A DNA stretch of 64,000 nt, taken from Sphingopyxis sp. UBA6723. GTDB taxonomy: Bacteria > Pseudomonadota > Alphaproteobacteria > Sphingomonadales > Sphingomonadaceae. Below are positions 25,594-34,900 of the stretch, one piece after another. How positions within the stretch are numbered: the first letter of the stretch is position 1; the number at the start of each line of letters is the position of its first letter. The stretch lies in contig NZ_DKIH01000007.1 of assembly GCF_002454115.1 (NCBI RefSeq), positions 12,227 through 76,226 on the forward strand, in the 5' to 3' direction. Made by a program: the position numbers and the translations under genes. The notes below the pieces were generated by a model, which had not been told where the DNA came from, made no database searches, and saw nothing but the letters and a program-made list of their open reading frames with translations.

Positions 25594-26163
25594 CTATGCG
25601 ATCAATCCGAACGCCCCCAAGGCGGTGACGATGCCCCACATCGTCAAAATCGCTGCGCTGGCCCAGCGCAGCACATGCGCCGCGCGCCGTTCGGCAAGTT
25701 CCGCTCCGAATGCCAGAAACGGCAGTAGCGCCAGTGTCCAGCCGACTAGCGCGCCCGCGGCGGCCCATTGTCCCGCCCCGCTGGTCGCGGCGAGCGCGCC
25801 GATCAGGAAATGGCTGCGGTCGCCGAACTGCGCGATCAGCATCCGTCCCGCGAGCATCGTCGGCGTCGCGGTCAATATCTTGTCATCGAAGAGCGAGGGC
25901 CGCCCGCGCCACAACAATGCCCCGGCCGCCGACAGCATCGCCAGCGCCACGAGCAGCGCCGCGACGCCCTGCCCGATCATCCGGTTGGCGACCGCCCCTG
26001 CGGTTGCGGCGATGATCGCATTGAGGAGGAAGGCGCCAAAGGCGATGCCGACGACGACCCGCCGATCCGGCCGCGCGCTCAGCAGCCGCGACAGCAATAT
26101 CCCGCTGCGCCCGTCGGCATTGGCGAGCAGCACCGCGACCAGTGCAAGCATGATTGCATCCAT
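25594..26163 (-). CDS. GDT1/TMEM165 (UPF0016) family transporter, one motif degenerate
   Basis: 189-residue inner-membrane protein with six predicted helices in two halves. Family members carry two E-x-G-D-(K/R)-(T/S) motifs and move Mn2+/Ca2+ against protons. Here the second motif is near normal (QFGDRSHF) while the first reads NADGRSG, lacking the acidic-x-Gly-Asp pattern. Either the transport site is altered or the specificity has changed. Confidence 0.7.
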   Translation of the reverse strand: MDAIMLALVAVLLANADGRSGILLSRLLSARPDRRVVVGIAFGAFLLNAIIAATAGAVANRMIGQGVAALLVALAMLSAAGALLWRGRPSLFDDKILTATPTMLAGRMLIAQFGDRSHFLIGALAATSGAGQWAAAGALVGWTLALLPFLAFGAELAERRAAHVLRWASAAILTMWGIVTALGAFGLIA

Positions 26164-26195
26164 GGAAACCCGTCTGAATTGTCAGCCGAGACCCG

Positions 26196-26525
26196 TCAAT
26201 GACCAAGCCGCATCGCAACCGATGCCAGCCACGCTTCGTGGGTGGCGGCGGGCAGCGGCCCGCGCGGTACGCTCGCAGCGTCGCTCATCGCATCGAGATA
26301 GGTCAGGATCGCAGCGCGATAGCCACCACCCGCGACCGCCGATTCGAGCCGGCTCGCCAGCGTCTCGACCGCGGCAAAACCATTGTCGCGCGCCAGACAG
26401 CGGATGTCGTCGATGCTCTGGACGATTTGCGTCAGCGCACAATGCGGCAGCGCTTCGGCCAGCGCGCCGATCTGGCCGGTGATCCGGTCCTGAATGTCAT
26501 GATATGGGTCGGCTTGGGTACGCAT
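26196..26525 (-). CDS. Conserved-looking small helical protein, unknown
   Basis: 109 residues, mostly alpha-helical by composition (TQIVQSIDDIRCLARDNGF, ETLASRLESAVAGGG). ATG 26525 preferred over a GTG one codon before. It lies between the GDT1-like gene and a diguanylate cyclase gene, all on the minus strand. The size and helicity would suit a small phosphotransfer or regulatory protein, but no phosphorylatable His motif stands out. No family assigned. Confidence 0.5.
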   Translation of the reverse strand: MRTQADPYHDIQDRITGQIGALAEALPHCALTQIVQSIDDIRCLARDNGFAAVETLASRLESAVAGGGYRAAILTYLDAMSDAASVPRGPLPAATHEAWLASVAMRLGH

Positions 26526-26588
26526 CACTCACCCCCTGTCCTGTGGAGACGATGCGCTCTTTTGGTTAACAGGCGATTAGCGCCGATA

Positions 26589-27233
26589 TCAGCGGTGCCC
26601 GGGGGCTGAGCCCTGCCCCTGTTTGTTACGGTACATATCACGATCCGCGGCGGCCAAAATGTCCGATTCGGTCATGCCCGACTGGAGCATCGCAATCCCG
26701 AAACAGGCCGACAGCGCGATCTGGTGTCCGTCATAGTCCGCTGGTGCCGCCGTCAGCACATCGCCGAGCCGCGCGATCTGGGCGCGCGCGCCTTCTTCGC
26801 TCGACTGATCGAGGATCAGCCCGAACTCGTCGCCGCCGATGCGCGCCGCCACGTCAGTCGCGCGGATCGATTCGGCAAGCCGCTTGGCGATTTCCATCAA
26901 GGCGAAGTCGCCCGCGGCATGGCCAAAACTGTCGTTGATCAATTTCAGCTGGTTGACGTCGACGAATACGACCGCCGCCCGTTCGGCATGACGCTCGAAC
27001 CGCGCCATCCGGTGGTGGATGGCGGTCAGGAAATAGCGGCGGTTGAACAGCGGGGTCAGCGTGTCGCGTTCGGATACGCGTTCGAGCTCGGCAACCGCGA
27101 TCTTCAAGACGCGGTTCTCGCGGCGCAGCGCGTCGCGTTCCCGGCGGATGTCCCGCAGCTGGTCTTCGATGGAGTCAACGGCGACGGAGCCGAACTGGTC
27201 GACTGCGATCCGTGCCCCCCCTACGCTATCCAT
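26589..27233 (-). CDS. Diguanylate cyclase (GGDEF) with N-terminal coiled coil
   Basis: 214 residues. A coiled-coil stretch (about 22-55, IEDQLRDIRRERDALRREN) should dimerise it, followed by a GGDEF domain with the active motif GGDEF at 133-137. The inhibitory I-site RATD at 124-127 is five residues before it, so product inhibition by c-di-GMP is expected. No sensory or membrane domain is present; it is soluble and probably controlled by dimer formation or a partner. Confidence 0.88.
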   Translation of the reverse strand: MDSVGGARIAVDQFGSVAVDSIEDQLRDIRRERDALRRENRVLKIAVAELERVSERDTLTPLFNRRYFLTAIHHRMARFERHAERAAVVFVDVNQLKLINDSFGHAAGDFALMEIAKRLAESIRATDVAARIGGDEFGLILDQSSEEGARAQIARLGDVLTAAPADYDGHQIALSACFGIAMLQSGMTESDILAAADRDMYRNKQGQGSAPGHR

Positions 27234-27541
27234 TCAACGTCCCCGCAAGCGAACCCTTATCATCGGCCCGGTGCCGACGGATATTGCGGGGCGACCCTAG
27301 CCGCGACTTGATACCAATCGGTAAACGCCAAGGTAGTGAACCTCAATTACCCGTTGGGAGTGCCAAAACGGGGTAGATCAGCTTTGTGCCGATCGCTGCC
27401 GCGGACGGCGGCCCCGAACGAAATCTTGTTGCGTCCCGATCGGACCACGGGCGACGTTGCCCGCGCGCGGTGCAGTCGCTAGGGGAGGGTGCGGCGGCGA
27501 TTCACCCGGTGAACCGCGGCCGCTTTGTGGAGGGTTGGGTG
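27234..27541 (+). other. Intergenic region upstream of purE
   Basis: About 300 bases between divergent genes. It contains an AT-richer patch (27309-27350) suited to a promoter for purE and then GC-rich leader sequence. An open frame runs through the last ~155 bases into purE but has no protein-like character. No riboswitch motif was recognised. Confidence 0.3.
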
Positions 27542-28039
27542 ATGGGCGACAGCGCGCCGCAGGTCGGTGTTATCATGGGCAGCCAGTCGGACTGGCCGAC
27601 GATGGCCCATGCGGTCCAGATCCTCGAACAATTCAGTATTCCCCACGAAGTACAGATCGTGTCGGCGCACCGCACCCCAGACCGCTTGGTCGCTTATGCC
27701 AAAAGTGCGGCCGAGCGCGGGCTGCAAGCGATCATCGCCGGGGCGGGCGGCGCCGCGCATCTGCCCGGCATGGTCGCATCGATGACGCGCGTGCCGGTAC
27801 TCGGCGTGCCGGTGCAGTCGGCCGCGCTCAGCGGCGTCGACAGCCTCTATTCGATCGTCCAGATGCCCGGCGGCATTCCGGTGGCGACCTTTGCAATCGG
27901 CAAAGCGGGCGCGACCAACGCGGGCCTGTTCGCCGCCGCGCTGCTGGCAAACCACGACACCGATCTGGCGCAAAAACTCGACGCGTGGCGCACCGAACAG
28001 ACCAATAGCGTCGCCCCGCACCCGGTACGCGAGGGCTGA
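27542..28039 (+). CDS. purE: N5-carboxyaminoimidazole ribonucleotide mutase
   Basis: 165-residue cytoplasmic enzyme of purine synthesis that converts N5-CAIR to CAIR. Signature GVIMGSQSDWPTM near the start and SAHRTPDRL, IAGAGGAAHLPGM complete the class I PurE site. ATG 27542 has a GGAGGG site 10 bases upstream. The purK start is five bases past the stop, so the two form one operon that together replaces a single-step carboxylase. Confidence 0.96.
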   Translation: MGDSAPQVGVIMGSQSDWPTMAHAVQILEQFSIPHEVQIVSAHRTPDRLVAYAKSAAERGLQAIIAGAGGAAHLPGMVASMTRVPVLGVPVQSAALSGVDSLYSIVQMPGGIPVATFAIGKAGATNAGLFAAALLANHDTDLAQKLDAWRTEQTNSVAPHPVREG

Positions 28040-28044
28040 TCGCT

Positions 28045-29118
28045 TTGCTGGCACCGGGTTCGACGATCGGCATTCTCGGCGGCGGCCAGCTCGGCCGCAT
28101 GCTTGGCGTCGCCGCGGCGCAGCTCGGTTTCAAGGTCCACAGCTACGCCCCCGAGCGGGAGAGTGTAGCGGCGCAGGTCGCGGCGCATCATGTCCAGGCG
28201 GCGTGGGACGACGAACCGCGCCTCGCCGCGTTTGCCGCGGCGTGCGACGCGGTGACGATCGAGTTCGAAAATGTCCCGGTCGACACGGTGCGCTTCCTGT
28301 CGGGGCATGTCGCGGTGCGCCCGGGTGCACAGGCGCTGGAGATCGCGCAGGACCGGCTGGTCGAAAAGCGGTTTGTTGCGGGACACGGCGGCCGCCCCGC
28401 GCCCTTCGCGGCCGTTCCCGACCGCGCCGCGCTCGACTCCGCGCTTGTCGAAATCGGCGCCCCCGCGATCCTGAAAACGCTGCGCATGGGTTATGATGGA
28501 AAGGGGCAGGCGCGACTCATCGCCGCCGCCGACGCCGACAGTGCATGGGACGCGATCGACCGTCATGCGGCGATCCTCGAAGGCTTCGTCACCTTCGCGC
28601 ACGAATTTTCGGTCATTCTGGTGCGCGGCATCGACGGCGAGACGCGCTTCTGGGACAGCAGCGTCAATGTCCACAAGGACGGCATCCTCGCCACCTCGAC
28701 GCTGCCGCCGCCACCGATCATCCGCGACCAGCAGGACGAAGCCCGCGCGCTGATGGCGCGCATCGCCGACGATCTCGACTATGTCGGCGTCCTCACCGGC
28801 GAATTTTTCGCCACCGACGATGGCCCGATTTTCAACGAGATGGCACCGCGCGTCCACAACAGCGGCCACTGGACGATCGAGGGGGCGGTGACCAGCCAGT
28901 TCGAAAACCACATCCGCGCCGTCGCCGGGCTGCCGCTCGGCAGCACCGCGACCACCGCGCTCCCCGTCACGATGCGCAACCTGATCGGCGCCGATATCGC
29001 CACGGTGCCTGCGCTCCTCGCCGACGGCGCGTGCCACGTCCATCATTATGGCAAGACCGAAGTGCGCGCCGGCCGCAAGCTCGGCCACGCGACCTGGGTC
29101 GGAACCGCCCCCGCATGA
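28045..29118 (+). CDS. purK: N5-carboxyaminoimidazole ribonucleotide synthase
   Basis: 357-residue ATP-grasp enzyme that makes N5-CAIR from AIR, bicarbonate and ATP. N-terminal 'TIGILGGGQLGRMLGVAAAQLGF' is diagnostic, with ATP-grasp segments (ILKTLRMGYDGKGQ, FNEMAPRVHNSGHWTIEG). The only reasonable start is TTG 28045, with a GAGGG site 10 bases before it. Its stop overlaps the folA start (ATGA). Confidence 0.95.
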   Translation: MLAPGSTIGILGGGQLGRMLGVAAAQLGFKVHSYAPERESVAAQVAAHHVQAAWDDEPRLAAFAAACDAVTIEFENVPVDTVRFLSGHVAVRPGAQALEIAQDRLVEKRFVAGHGGRPAPFAAVPDRAALDSALVEIGAPAILKTLRMGYDGKGQARLIAAADADSAWDAIDRHAAILEGFVTFAHEFSVILVRGIDGETRFWDSSVNVHKDGILATSTLPPPPIIRDQQDEARALMARIADDLDYVGVLTGEFFATDDGPIFNEMAPRVHNSGHWTIEGAVTSQFENHIRAVAGLPLGSTATTALPVTMRNLIGADIATVPALLADGACHVHHYGKTEVRAGRKLGHATWVGTAPA

Positions 29119-29603
29119 ACCATCCCGAAATCACCCTGATCCTCGCGCGCGCCGCCAATGGCGTCATCGGCGCAAATGGCAAGATGCCCTGGCACCTGCC
29201 CGCGGATCTCCGCCGTTTCAAACAGCTGACGATGGGGCGCCCGATGATCATGGGGCGCAAGACCTTCGACAGCCTGCCCGCGGTGCTCGAAGGCCGCCGC
29301 CACATCGTCCTCACCCGCGACCCCGTCTGGCAGGACGAAGGCGCCGAACCCGTCGCAAGCATCGAGGAAGCGCTGAAACTGGCGAATGCCCCGCATGTGA
29401 TGGTGATTGGCGGTGCCGAAATCTACGCGCTGTTCCTGCCCCTCGCCGACCGCATCGAGCTGACCGAAGTCGCCCTTGAGCCGAAAGGCGACGCAGTGAT
29501 CGCCTATCCCGACACGGGGTGGCGCGAAGTTGCGCGCGAAGATCATCCCGCCGACGACGCCGGACGCCCCGCCTACAGCTTCGTCACGCTGACAAGGATT
29601 TAG
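29115..29603 (+). CDS. folA: Dihydrofolate reductase
   Basis: 162-residue enzyme that reduces dihydrofolate to tetrahydrofolate with NADPH; target of trimethoprim. Landmarks: ANGVIGANGKMPWHLPADL with the catalytic acid, 'GRPMIMGRKTFDSL' and 'VMVIGGAEIYALFLPLAD'. ATG 29115 overlaps the purK stop by four bases, linking folate supply with purine synthesis in one transcript. Confidence 0.95.
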   Translation: MNHPEITLILARAANGVIGANGKMPWHLPADLRRFKQLTMGRPMIMGRKTFDSLPAVLEGRRHIVLTRDPVWQDEGAEPVASIEEALKLANAPHVMVIGGAEIYALFLPLADRIELTEVALEPKGDAVIAYPDTGWREVAREDHPADDAGRPAYSFVTLTRI

Positions 29604-29607
29604 CCCC

Positions 29608-30789
29608 ATGCGCCGCTGGCTGATCGCCCTTCTTCTCGTCATCGCCCTCGCCGCGCTCGCCTTCTTCGCGCTGGCTCCCGGCATCATCGAGCGCGGCACC
29701 AACCAGATCGATGGCAAGCCGCTTCCAGCGGTCAGCGAACGCGCCAAGGCGCTCCACAAAACGCTGACCATCGTCGACCTGCACAGCGACACCTTGCTCT
29801 GGAAACGCGACATCCTCGACCGCGCGACACGCGGCCATATGGACCTGCCGCGGCTCGAGGACGGCAATGTCGCGCTGCAAATCCTCGCGAGCACGACCAA
29901 GTCGCCCAAGGGACAGAATTACGACGCCAACAGCGGCGACACCGACAATATCACCAGTTTGGTGATCGCGCAGCTCCAGCCGGTGCGGACGTGGAATTCG
30001 CTGCTCGAACGCTCGCTGTGGCACGCCGAAAAGCTGCACCGCGCCGTCGCTGCGTCGGACGGCAAGCTGCGCGCGGTCGCGACTGCCGCCGATCTCGACG
30101 CGCTGCTTACAGAGCGCAAGGGCAAGCCGCTAACCACCGGCGCGCTGCTCAGCATCGAAGGCCTGCATCCGCTCGAAGGCCAACTCGCGAACCTCGACAA
30201 ACTCTACGCCGCGGGCTTCCGCATGGCGGGGCTCACCCATTTCTTCGACAATGATCTCGCCGGATCGATGCACGGCCTGAAAAAGGGCGGGCTAACGCAG
30301 TTCGGACGACAGGTCGTCACCGCGATGGAAGCGAAGGGCATGATCGTCGACATGGCGCATTGCTCGAACGCCTGCGTCGCCGACATCCTGAAAATGGCGC
30401 GCCGCCCTGTCGTCTCCAGCCATGGCGGCGTACAGGCGACGTGCAAGGTCAACCGCAACCTGTCCGACGCGCAAATCCGCGGCGTCGCGGCGACCGGCGG
30501 CCTTGTCGGCATCGGCTATTGGGACGCCGCGATCTGCGACACCTCGCCCGCGAGCATCGCGAAGGCGATGAAGCATGTCCGCGACCTTGTCGGCATCCAG
30601 CATGTCGCGCTTGGCAGCGATTATGACGGCGCCACCACGGTGCGCTTCGATACGTCGAAACTGGCGCAGGTGACGCAGGCGCTGATCGACGCGGGCTTCA
30701 GCGACGACGAAATCCGCGCCGCGATGGGCGGCAATGCAGTCCGCGTGCTCAGGGCGGGACTGGTTCGGCTGACGCCGCCCGCGCCATGA
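29608..30789 (+). CDS. M19 membrane-type dipeptidase
   Basis: 393 residues with an N-terminal membrane anchor or uncleaved signal (WLIALLLVIALAALAFFAL). The M19 zinc site starts at DLHSDTL; later 'GLTHFFDNDLAGS' and 'PVVSSHGGV' and 'HVALGSDYDGAT' supply the other ligands. It would hydrolyse dipeptides, including D-amino-acid ones, in the periplasm. Follows folA by four bases and overlaps ribF by four. Confidence 0.88.
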   Translation: MRRWLIALLLVIALAALAFFALAPGIIERGTNQIDGKPLPAVSERAKALHKTLTIVDLHSDTLLWKRDILDRATRGHMDLPRLEDGNVALQILASTTKSPKGQNYDANSGDTDNITSLVIAQLQPVRTWNSLLERSLWHAEKLHRAVAASDGKLRAVATAADLDALLTERKGKPLTTGALLSIEGLHPLEGQLANLDKLYAAGFRMAGLTHFFDNDLAGSMHGLKKGGLTQFGRQVVTAMEAKGMIVDMAHCSNACVADILKMARRPVVSSHGGVQATCKVNRNLSDAQIRGVAATGGLVGIGYWDAAICDTSPASIAKAMKHVRDLVGIQHVALGSDYDGATTVRFDTSKLAQVTQALIDAGFSDDEIRAAMGGNAVRVLRAGLVRLTPPAP

Positions 30790-31712
30790 TCCGCCTCGAC
30801 GGCCACGCCCGCATCGAAGCGCCCTTGCGCGGCGGAGTCATCGCGCTCGGCAATTTCGACGGCTTCCACGCCGGGCATCAGGCAGTCGTCGGTCGCGCGG
30901 TGCGCCATGCGCGCGACGAACGCCGCCCCGCGATCGTCGCGACTTTCGACCCGCATCCGGTGCGCTTTTTCAAGCCCGACGTCCCAGCCTTCCGCCTCAC
31001 GACGCTCGACCAGCGGCAGGAACTGTTCGCCGCCGCGGGTGCCGACGCAATGCTCGTCCTGCCCTTCGACGCCGCGCTCGCGGGGACGACGGCGGAGGAT
31101 TTCATCACCGAAATGCTCCTCGATCGCTACGGCGCCGCCGGGGTCGTCACCGGCAGCGACTTTGTGTTCGGCAAGGGCCGCGGCGGCGATGTCGTGACGC
31201 TGGCCGACCACGCCCGCCGCCTTGGCTTCTTCACCGAAATGGTCGCCCCGGTCGAGGACGATGCGGTGATCTCGTCGAGCCGCATCCGCGAGGCGTTGCA
31301 GGCAGGCGACTGCGCCACCGCCGCGCGCCTGCTCACCCGCCCCTTCACCGTGCGCGGGCGCGTCGAGCATGGCGACAAGAACGGGCGTTTGCTGGGCTTT
31401 CCGACCGCCAATATCGACATGGGCACTTACCTGCGCCCGCGGTACGGCATCTATGCGGTCACCGGAAAGCTGCGCGACGGTCGCGAGCTGAAAGGCGCCG
31501 CCAACCTGGGCATCCGCCCGAGCTTCGTGCCCCCAAAGGAATTGCTCGAACCGCATTTCTTCGACCTCGCCGAGGATCTGTACGGGCAGGAGATCGACGT
31601 CGCCTTCCACGCCTTCATCCGGCCCGAGGCGAAGTACGACAGCATGGACGCGCTGATGGCGCAGATCGCCAGGGATTGCGATGCGGCAAAGGCGCTGCTC
31701 GCCGCCATCTAA
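30786..31712 (+). CDS. ribF: Bifunctional riboflavin kinase / FAD synthetase
   Basis: 308-residue cytoplasmic enzyme that makes FMN and then FAD. The N-terminal adenylyltransferase half has 'IALGNFDGFHAGHQAVV' and 'ISSSRIREAL'; the C-terminal kinase half has 'GRLLGFPTANIDM' and 'KGAANLGIRPSF'. The normal length for the family is 305-315. ATG overlaps the dipeptidase stop. Last gene of the purE-purK-folA-dipeptidase-ribF run. Confidence 0.95.
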   Translation: MIRLDGHARIEAPLRGGVIALGNFDGFHAGHQAVVGRAVRHARDERRPAIVATFDPHPVRFFKPDVPAFRLTTLDQRQELFAAAGADAMLVLPFDAALAGTTAEDFITEMLLDRYGAAGVVTGSDFVFGKGRGGDVVTLADHARRLGFFTEMVAPVEDDAVISSSRIREALQAGDCATAARLLTRPFTVRGRVEHGDKNGRLLGFPTANIDMGTYLRPRYGIYAVTGKLRDGRELKGAANLGIRPSFVPPKELLEPHFFDLAEDLYGQEIDVAFHAFIRPEAKYDSMDALMAQIARDCDAAKALLAAI

Positions 31713-31742
31713 AATAATTCGCGCGGACAGCGCAGAGGATAC

Positions 31743-31885
31743 GGGTTCACGCGGAGACGCGGAGGCGCGGAGAAGAATGATCGGCGGCTTTGCCGTCTTT
31801 GTCTCCCTTCCTCTGCGCTCGCTGCAATCTCTGCGCGAATCTCCTCTCTCTTTTCCTCCGCGTCTCCGCGCCTCCGCGTGAACCC
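31743..31885. repeat. Inverted repeat (GGGTTCACGCGGAGACGCGG type)
   Basis: GGGTTCACGCGGAGACGCGG (31743 on) is matched by CCGCGTCTCCGC and CGCGTGAACCC at 31858-31885; the centre holds further pyrimidine-rich inverse stretches. It fills most of the gap between ribF and ileS. Similar in style, though not in exact sequence, to the element at 21005-21230. Confidence 0.7.
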
Positions 31886-31945
31886 ATTACTGCGTGGACC
31901 CATAAGCTTTGCGCCCACGCGAAACTGCGCTAAGCGCCGCGCACC

Positions 31946-34900
31946 ATGACTGACACGCCCGCACCCGCCGAACAGCGCGATTACCGCGACACCGTCTTCC
32001 TGCCCAAGACCGACTTTCCGATGAAGGCCGGCCTGCCGCAGAAGGAGCCGCTGATTCTGGCCAAATGGATCGAGGGCAATCTCGAGGGGCAGATCCGCGC
32101 CGCGCGCGCCGGCCGCGACCAGTTCATCCTTCACGACGGCCCGCCCTACGCCAATGGCGACATGCACATCGGCCACGCGCTCAACCATATCCTGAAGGAC
32201 ATGGTCGTCCGTACCCAGACGCTGAAGGGCAAGGATGCGCCTTACGTCCCCGGCTGGGACTGCCACGGCCTGCCGATCGAGTGGAAGGTCGAGGAGCAGT
32301 ATCGCAAGAAGAAGCTCAACAAGGACGAGGTTCCGGTCGAGGAATTCCGCGCCGAATGCCGCGCCTATGCGCAGCATTGGGTCGACACCCAGCGCGAACA
32401 GCTGAAGCGCCTCGGCATCGGCGGCGACTGGGACCATCCGTACCTCACGATGGATTATGAGGCCGAAGCCACCATCGTCCGCGAACTGCTCAAATTCGCC
32501 GCCAACGACATGCTCTATCGCGGCGCCAAGCCGGTGATGTGGTCGCCGGTCGAAAAGACCGCGCTCGCCGAGGCCGAGATCGAATATGAGGATATCGTCT
32601 CGACGCAGATCGATGTGGCGTTCGAGATCACGGACTCGCCGATCGAAGAGTTGAAGGGCGCTTACGCTGTCATCTGGACGACCACGCCGTGGACGATCCC
32701 GGTCAATCAGGCGATCGCCTATGGTCCAGACGTGGACTACATTCTGTTCACGCTTTTCGCGGAACCCAATGGCGGCGCCGAAGAAAGTTCGATCGCTGAC
32801 GGACGGATGGGCGAACTGGGTATCCCCATCGGTGCTAAACTCTTGGTTGCCGCTCCGCTTTTTGAATCGTTCGTGGGCCGCCTTAAACGGATCGCCGATC
32901 AGGCTGATTGGTCGGATATCGCCAGCGACACGCCAGATTTGCTTGCCTTGTTTGGCATCAAGGAAATCAAAGGCTCAGACCTCGCCGGCACCATCGCCCG
33001 CCACCCGATGCACGCGCTCGGCGGCTTCTTCGCGCGCCCGCGCCCCTTCCTCGCGGGCGATTTCGTCACCACCGACAGCGGCACCGGCCTCGTCCATATG
33101 GCGCCCGACCATGGCGAGGACGATTTCGACCTGTGCAAGGCGAACGGGCTCGACCCCGTGTTCGCGGTCGAGGGCGACGGCAAATATCGCGCGGACTGGG
33201 GCTGGCTCGCCGGTCAGGGCTCGGTGATCAACCCCAAGTTCAACGCCCCCGACGGCCCGATCTGCACCGATCTCCGCGAAAGCGGCGGGCTGCTCGCGGC
33301 CTCGGCCGACTACAAGCACAGCTATCCGCACAGCTGGCGCTCGAAGGCGAAGGTCATCTATCGCTGCACCCCGCAATGGTTCGTGCCGATGGACAAGGTG
33401 ATGACACATATCGAGCCGAAGGCGCCGCGCGAGCAGCGCTGGGAATCCGAAGGCGGCGCGATCAACCCCGCCGAGGAGGATCTCTGCGCCGCGCCAACGC
33501 TGCGGCAGGCCGCGATGCACGCGATCGACCGCACCCGCTTCGTCCCCGAAAAGGGCCGCAACCGCATCGGGTCGATGGTCAAGGACCGCCCTGACTGGGT
33601 GCTGTCGCGCCAGCGCGCCTGGGGCGTGCCGATCACGCTCTTCGTCGACCGCAAGACCGGCCAGTACCTCAACGATCCCGTAGTCAACGACCGCATCGTC
33701 GCGGCGGTGAAGGCCGGCGGCGTCGACGCATGGAGCGACGCGCGCGCGCAGGAATATCTGGGCGATCAATATGATGCCGCCGATTACGAACGCATCGTCG
33801 ACATCCTCGACGTCTGGTTCGATTCGGGCTGCACCCACGCCTTCGTGCTCGAGAGCGGTAGGTGGCCGGCGCTCGTCCGCCACGACGGCGGCACCCACAG
33901 CGCCGATCTCTATCTGGAAGGCAGCGACCAGCATCGCGGCTGGTTCCAGTCGTCCTTGCTCGAAAGCTGCGGCACGCGCGGACAGGCGCCGTACAAGGCG
34001 GTGCTGACCCACGGCTTCACGATGGATTCCAAGGGCTTCAAAATGTCGAAGTCGCTCGGCAACACGATCAGCCCGATCGACCTGATGCGTGACTATGGCG
34101 CCGACATCCTGCGCCTGTGGGCGCTGTCGGTCGACTTCACCGAAGACCACCGCATCGGCAAGGAAATTCTCACCGGCGTCGCCGACCAGTATCGCAAGCT
34201 GCGCAACACCTTCCGCTATCTGCTCGGCGCGCTGGAAGGCTTCACCGACGCGGAGAAGATCGACGACGTCGCGGCGATGCCCGAGCTCGAGCGCTATATG
34301 CTCTCGCTGCTCGCCGACCTCGACGCCAAGCTGGCGCACGCGGTCGATGATTTCGACTTCAACAGCTACACGCGCCTGCTCGCCGATTTCTGCAACGAAG
34401 ACCTGTCGGCCTTCTATTTCGATATCCGCAAGGACAGCCTCTACTGCGACATCGGCCCCGCCGCCCCGCTCGGCACCGACAAACGCCGCGCGTACCGCAC
34501 CGTGCTCGACACGCTGTTCCACGCGCTGGTGCGCTACGCCGCGCCAGTGCTGGTGTTCACGAGCGAAGAGGTGTGGGGGACGCGCTATCCCGAAGCAGGT
34601 TCGGTCCACCTCCTCGAATGGCCCAACCTTCCGACGCTCCCCAACCTTCGTCATCCCCGCGAAAGCGGGGACCCAGAGCCTGCGTCAGCTGACCCCACCC
34701 TGGGTTCCCGCGTGCGCGGGAATGACGAGTTGGTTGAACGCTGGACTGAACTTCGAATGATTCGACGGCTAGCTTTTGCAAGCCTTGAGGAATCACGGAC
34801 GGCGAAGCAGATCAGATCGAGCCTAGAAGCGGAATTGATGATCGAAGCCATGCTCGAGAAACACGCTGAAACGCTGGCCTTATTCTCACCAGAAGATCTC

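Noticed and set aside
32975..34654. Long open frame antisense to ileS
   Set aside because: Runs opposite the KMSKS and anticodon-binding regions and has no recognisable motif.
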